NCBI GenBank assembly: GCA_040266255.1
Contig: JBDQEV010000021.1
Coordinates: 1 to 17,075, forward strand
From: Comchoanobacter sp040266255
GTDB lineage: Bacteria; Pseudomonadota; Gammaproteobacteria; Comchoanobacterales; Comchoanobacteraceae
Length of the DNA stretch: 17,075 bases
Reading direction: 5' to 3'
The translations under genes were made by a program, and so were the position numbers. The notes under the pieces were generated by a model. It worked only from the letters and a program-made list of their open reading frames with translations. It did no database searches and was not told the origin of the DNA. Shown here piece by piece: positions 13,835 to 17,075 of this stretch. The stretch's first letter is position 1. Every line of letters begins with the position of its first letter.

Positions 13835-16358
13835 TTTCGCTTACCACATCGCCTTCATCTGATGCAAAGACTTGTGCCGCAACCAAGCTCTCACCAGCCT
13901 TTAGTCTGATCAACTTTACACCTTTTGTATTTCGACCTATCATGGACACACTGTCCGCTGAAATCCTTACTAGTGTACCTGCGTTAGTAATTAAGAATAT
14001 ATCTTCTTCACTGCCTACATCTGATGCTGAAATCAATCCCGCACCAGGTGTTAAATTCATAGCTAGAACACCCTGACCACCACGCCCAGTCTTCCTGAAG
14101 TCTTTTAGCGGCGTTCTTTTACCAAAACCTTCTGAACTTACCGTCAGAACAGCCCTTTGATCATCAGGAATCAGTGCAGAGACGATATAGTCCTCTGGCT
14201 TCAGGCGCATCGATCGAACTCCACGTGCATTTCTACCCATGACTCTTACATCACTCAGTGAGAAACGAATTGCCTTACCATCTTTAGAGAAGATCATCAC
14301 ATCCTGCTCAGAAGTTGCTAATAATACCTCTATTAAAGCATCGCTATCATCTAGACTCACTGCAATAATTCCCCCAGACCTTGGTCGTGAGAAGCTTGAA
14401 AGAGAGACCTGCTTAATCACACCATGTTTGGTCACCATCACAACCTGAACTTCTTCAGAAAACTCTTGGACAGGCATCAAGGCCGTAATCTTCTCTCCTT
14501 CTTCTAAAGGTAAGTAATTAACAATTGGTCTTCCTTTTGAAGCCCTACTTGCCACTGGCAACTGATAACCTTTTAACCAATACAATCGGCCATGATCTGA
14601 GAAACAAAGTATATTATCGTGCCTATTTGCTAAATACATATGTGTAGAATAATCTTCTTCACGTGTAGCAACCGACTGTTTTCCAACACCACCTCTTCTT
14701 TGCGCTTTATACGCCTCAAGCTCCTGTACCTTCAAGTACCCCATATGCGAGAGTGTAATAACAATAGGATCATTTGGAATAAGATCTAAATCATCAATAT
14801 CCACTTTGCTATCGATAATTGCAGTACGACGTTCATCTTTAAACTGCTCTGCAATTGCAACTGACTCTTCTCTAATGACTTCCATCAATCGATGGTAGTG
14901 ATTTAAAATCTCCAGCAACTCTATAATTTGTTTTATTAACTCTTCGTACTCGCCTAGAATCTTTTCTCGCTCTAGACCTGTTAAACGATGTAACCGCATA
15001 TCTAAAATTGCTTGTGCTTGAGTTTCAGATAATACATACATCTTTTCACCTGCATCAAGCCCAGTGTCTGTATAGCCTTCAGCTTTTTCAATCAAGGTTA
15101 TTAAACCATCTTCTACAGCCCACTTTGCATTGATTAATGCGATCTTTGCATCTTTAGGTGAAGGAGCCTTTTTAATCAACTCAACCACATCATCAATATT
15201 CTTTAAAGCAACACCTAGCCCTTCAAGAACATGCGCTCTAGCCTTAGACTTTGCCAAATCAAACTTAACCCTTCTTCTCACCACATCACGACGATGATCT
15301 AAGAAAATCTTAAGCAATGCATGCAGCCCTAAGCACTCAGGCTGTCCTTTATTTAGAACAACCATATTGATACCAAAAACGCTTTGTAATTGTGTCATTG
15401 AATATAGTTTATTCAGCACTACTTCAGCATTTTCTCCCCGCTTGATCTCAATAACAATTCGCATCCCTTCACGATCTGATTCATCTCTAAAGGTACTAAT
15501 TCCTTCAATTTTCTTTTCACGCACTAACCAGCCTATCTTTTCAAGAAGTCTAGACTTATTCAGCATGTACGGTATTTCAGTGACAACGATACTCTCTTGA
15601 CTACCGTTTACTTCAATATCTGCTTTTGCTTTAATATATATTTTGCCTCGGCCTGTTTTGTAAGCATTGATAATACCTGCTCGACCGTTAATAATACCGC
15701 CTGTTGGGAAATCAGGCCCTTTCACAATCTCAATGAGCTCTTCAAGAGTCACATCAGGGTTGTCAATCATTGTGATGACTGCTTGCATTATATCGTGCAA
15801 GTTATGCGGAGGAATGTTTGTTGCCATCCCTACAGCGATACCAGTACAACCATTCACCAACAAGTTCGGAAACTGTGTTGGCATGACACTTGGCGCAAAC
15901 TCGGTATTATCATAGTTTGGTACAAAGTCTACTGTATCTTTATTGATATCTTTTAAAACAGCATTGGTAATTTTAGACATCCTTACTTCAGTGTAACGCT
16001 GAGCAGCTGCTGAATCACCATCAATAGAACCAAAGTTTCCTTGACCATCTATTAGTGGGTATCTTAATGAGAAATCTTGAGCCATTCTTACCAAGGCCTC
16101 ATATGCTGCAGAGTCACCATGTGGATGATATTTACCAATTACATCACCTACGATACGAGCGGACTTCTTATGCTGTTTATCATAAGTATTTTGTAAATTC
16201 AGCATCGCAAAAATAATTCTTCTTTGTACGAGCTTAAATCCATCTCTACCGTCTGGCAAGGTTCGTCCAATTGCACTTACTGCATAATCTAAATAAGACT
16301 TTTGAATTTCGTCCTCTAATGATGAAATCAGCACATCACCTATATTTGTATCACTCAT
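13827..16358 (-). CDS. gyrA: DNA gyrase subunit A
   Basis: GyrA is the breakage-reunion subunit of DNA gyrase, which adds negative supercoils with GyrB. The 843-residue protein has the catalytic Tyr122 (QRYTEVR), the quinolone region KYHPHGDSAAYEA with Ser83, and GNFGSIDGDSAA (108-119), which marks GyrA rather than ParC. A C-terminal six-bladed DNA-wrapping domain (about 530-825) opens with the GyrA-box QRRGGVGK (553-560), the feature needed for supercoiling. An acidic tail (DEGDVVSESE) ends the protein, as in E. coli. Position 87 is Glu where E. coli has Asp. AGGTG lies 5 bases before the ATG. It is the first gene of the leftward block. Confidence 0.98.
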   Translation of the reverse strand: MSDTNIGDVLISSLEDEIQKSYLDYAVSAIGRTLPDGRDGFKLVQRRIIFAMLNLQNTYDKQHKKSARIVGDVIGKYHPHGDSAAYEALVRMAQDFSLRYPLIDGQGNFGSIDGDSAAAQRYTEVRMSKITNAVLKDINKDTVDFVPNYDNTEFAPSVMPTQFPNLLVNGCTGIAVGMATNIPPHNLHDIMQAVITMIDNPDVTLEELIEIVKGPDFPTGGIINGRAGIINAYKTGRGKIYIKAKADIEVNGSQESIVVTEIPYMLNKSRLLEKIGWLVREKKIEGISTFRDESDREGMRIVIEIKRGENAEVVLNKLYSMTQLQSVFGINMVVLNKGQPECLGLHALLKIFLDHRRDVVRRRVKFDLAKSKARAHVLEGLGVALKNIDDVVELIKKAPSPKDAKIALINAKWAVEDGLITLIEKAEGYTDTGLDAGEKMYVLSETQAQAILDMRLHRLTGLEREKILGEYEELIKQIIELLEILNHYHRLMEVIREESVAIAEQFKDERRTAIIDSKVDIDDLDLIPNDPIVITLSHMGYLKVQELEAYKAQRRGGVGKQSVATREEDYSTHMYLANRHDNILCFSDHGRLYWLKGYQLPVASRASKGRPIVNYLPLEEGEKITALMPVQEFSEEVQVVMVTKHGVIKQVSLSSFSRPRSGGIIAVSLDDSDALIEVLLATSEQDVMIFSKDGKAIRFSLSDVRVMGRNARGVRSMRLKPEDYIVSALIPDDQRAVLTVSSEGFGKRTPLKDFRKTGRGGQGVLAMNLTPGAGLISASDVGSEEDIFLITNAGTLVRISADSVSMIGRNTKGVKLIRLKAGESLVAAQVFASDEGDVVSESE

Positions 16359-16399
16359 AGTACACCTAATTTATTTATCTTGTATCATCTCAATGATTC

Positions 16400-16433
16400 A
16401 TCTTACTGTACCAAAATTCCCCGCTAAACGCTA
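16400..16433 (-). promoter_or_regulatory. Weak candidate promoter of gyrA
   Basis: An extended -10 TGGTACAGT (16413-16405) has no good -35. An overlapping TAAGAT (16405-16400) sits 17 bases after TTTAGC (16428-16423). Either would give a leader of about 35-40 bases. Confidence 0.3.
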
Positions 16434-16566
16434 TTACAACGTTGAACCCAAATCATATCTAATCCTATGCATATTGATCTAAGCTATATATTGCAAATAC
16501 CTCCTTACATTCATGCAGACAGTTACCATTGCCTTTCTATTCCATAAATCACATCCACCTCCCCGA

Positions 16567-16594
16567 TTGACAAAAAAAACTATTACATTAAGAT
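16567..16594 (+). promoter_or_regulatory. Predicted sigma70 promoter of the right-edge gene
   Basis: A perfect TTGACA (16567-16572) is followed after 16 bases by TAAGAT (16589-16594). The -10 ends 24 bases before the ATG at 16619, giving a leader of about 18 bases. Confidence 0.55.
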
Positions 16595-16618
16595 TTCATA
16601 AACAGTAGTAATTCAAAA

Positions 16619-17075
16619 ATGATTCCTAACGAAGACCTATCCCAACTTGAATGGGTAATAAAAAATATTGAAACCCCGGAAGTAAAAGGTCTACTTCAAA
16701 AGATCACATGCCAAATTAGCAAAACACCTATTCATGATACCCCTCTTCAAATAGGAGAGCTCAAACATACAGTCTCAATGGAAAATTATCATCAACTTAT
16801 CAAAGACAAAAAGTCTGGACTCATAGCTGTAGTGCCACAGTACACACAACAAATTAAAGAAACCGATATAAGAGCTAATAAATTCTTAGATGATAAAATA
16901 TCAGCTATTCATACCGCGATAAAAAATGCAATCAAAGGAAAACAAGATCAATTACTACAAGAGTTTCTAAAAAGATCTGCCTTTGATCTAAGCTCCCTCA
17001 TTCGATTAGATATTACTGAAACCAATCCAACGATGCGATATGTGGCAATACTTGAATACTCACTAGAACATCAAA
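16619..17075 (+). CDS. Partial protein of unknown function
   Basis: The frame is open from ATG at 16619 to the right edge (152 codons visible, C-terminus missing). It begins MIPNEDLSQLEWVIKN. I recognise no family. The visible part is hydrophilic, rich in Lys, Gln, Asn and Ile, and looks mostly helical (for example IHTAIKNAIKGKQDQLLQEF near 107-126). There is no signal peptide or membrane segment. It is the only plus-strand gene here and has its own promoter, but no Shine-Dalgarno is visible in the short leader. Its composition and its place at the edge of the housekeeping block suggest a lineage-specific, perhaps host-interaction gene; that is inference. It is unlikely to be spurious, since 152 codons are open in A+T-rich DNA right after a good promoter. 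Confidence 0.65.
   Translation, partial: MIPNEDLSQLEWVIKNIETPEVKGLLQKITCQISKTPIHDTPLQIGELKHTVSMENYHQLIKDKKSGLIAVVPQYTQQIKETDIRANKFLDDKISAIHTAIKNAIKGKQDQLLQEFLKRSAFDLSSLIRLDITETNPTMRYVAILEYSLEHQ

Larger units (their letters stand above)
16359..16618. other. Divergent intergenic region between gyrA and the right-edge gene
   Basis: These 260 bases hold no convincing gene. They contain promoter candidates for both sides, an 8-bp palindrome CAACGTTG (16437-16444), and on the minus strand two purine-rich stretches, AAGGAGG (16506-16500) and GGGGAGGTGG (near 16564-16555). Those look like ribosome binding sites but lead only to five-codon or start-stop frames. No tRNA or terminator was seen. Confidence 0.6.

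Noticed and set aside
15597..15956. Plus-strand open frame of 119 codons
   Set aside because: It is antisense to a conserved part of gyrA, with no promoter or ribosome binding site.
13827..16358. Topoisomerase IV subunit ParC instead of GyrA
   Set aside because: GNFGSIDGDSAA and a full GyrA-box QRRGGVGK are present, which mark gyrase.
16494..16506. AAGGAGG followed by TTG and a five-codon frame upstream of gyrA
   Set aside because: The spacing is only 3 bases and the frame is tiny; there is no sign of a leader peptide or attenuator.
16359..16618. tRNA or small RNA gene in the divergent region
   Set aside because: No cloverleaf arms, T-loop motif or stem with U-run were found.

Overview
The window is an A+T-rich bacterial chromosome segment. 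It holds a compact block of housekeeping genes, all on the minus strand, with unrecognised or effector-like genes at both edges. The core set (gyrA, cmk, rpsA, gpsA, trxB, ftsK, serS, a MscS-family channel gene, mdh, lgt) points to a Gram-negative, gammaproteobacterium-like organism: the gyrA...cmk-rpsA and trxB-ftsK-serS neighbourhoods are typical of that class, and S1 has six domains. Biosynthetic genes usually found between these neighbours are missing, intergenic gaps are short, and the left-edge protein carries DUF4116 repeats, a domain common in Legionella-like and other protist-associated bacteria. I infer a reduced-genome, host-associated gammaproteobacterium, perhaps Legionellales- or Comchoanobacterales-like. 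The taxonomy is inference from content, not a match.

Layout, in transcription order (right to left for the minus strand). At the far right is the start of an unrecognised plus-strand gene, with its own TTGACA promoter and no clear ribosome binding site. A 260-base divergent region separates it from gyrA. cmk overlaps gyrA by 8 bases. rpsA has its own promoter and a roughly 68-base leader with two small hairpins, and gpsA follows it closely. Next is an unrecognised exported protein with an acidic tail, then trxB (GTG start, palindrome over its promoter), then ftsK (short, SpoIIIE-sized). serS starts a tight unit serS-mscS-mdh-lgt joined by stop-codon/Shine-Dalgarno fusions and a TAATG overlap. 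After a 127-base gap with a promoter, a tandem heptamer and a hairpin come a multi-pass DUF805-like membrane protein gene and, running off the left edge, a large protein. That protein's N-terminal half resembles a TcdA/TcdB-type glycosyltransferase and its C-terminal part has DUF4116 repeats.

Functionally the core covers DNA topology and segregation (GyrA, FtsK), translation (S1, SerRS), nucleotide supply (Cmk), redox (TrxB), central carbon metabolism (Mdh), envelope lipid and lipoprotein synthesis (GpsA, Lgt) and osmotic protection (MscS). The most interesting parts are the left-edge effector candidate, the exported acidic-tail protein, the rpsA leader, and the signs of cluster collapse between gyrA, cmk and rpsA. 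No tRNA, rRNA, CRISPR array, insertion sequence or convincing intrinsic terminator was seen.
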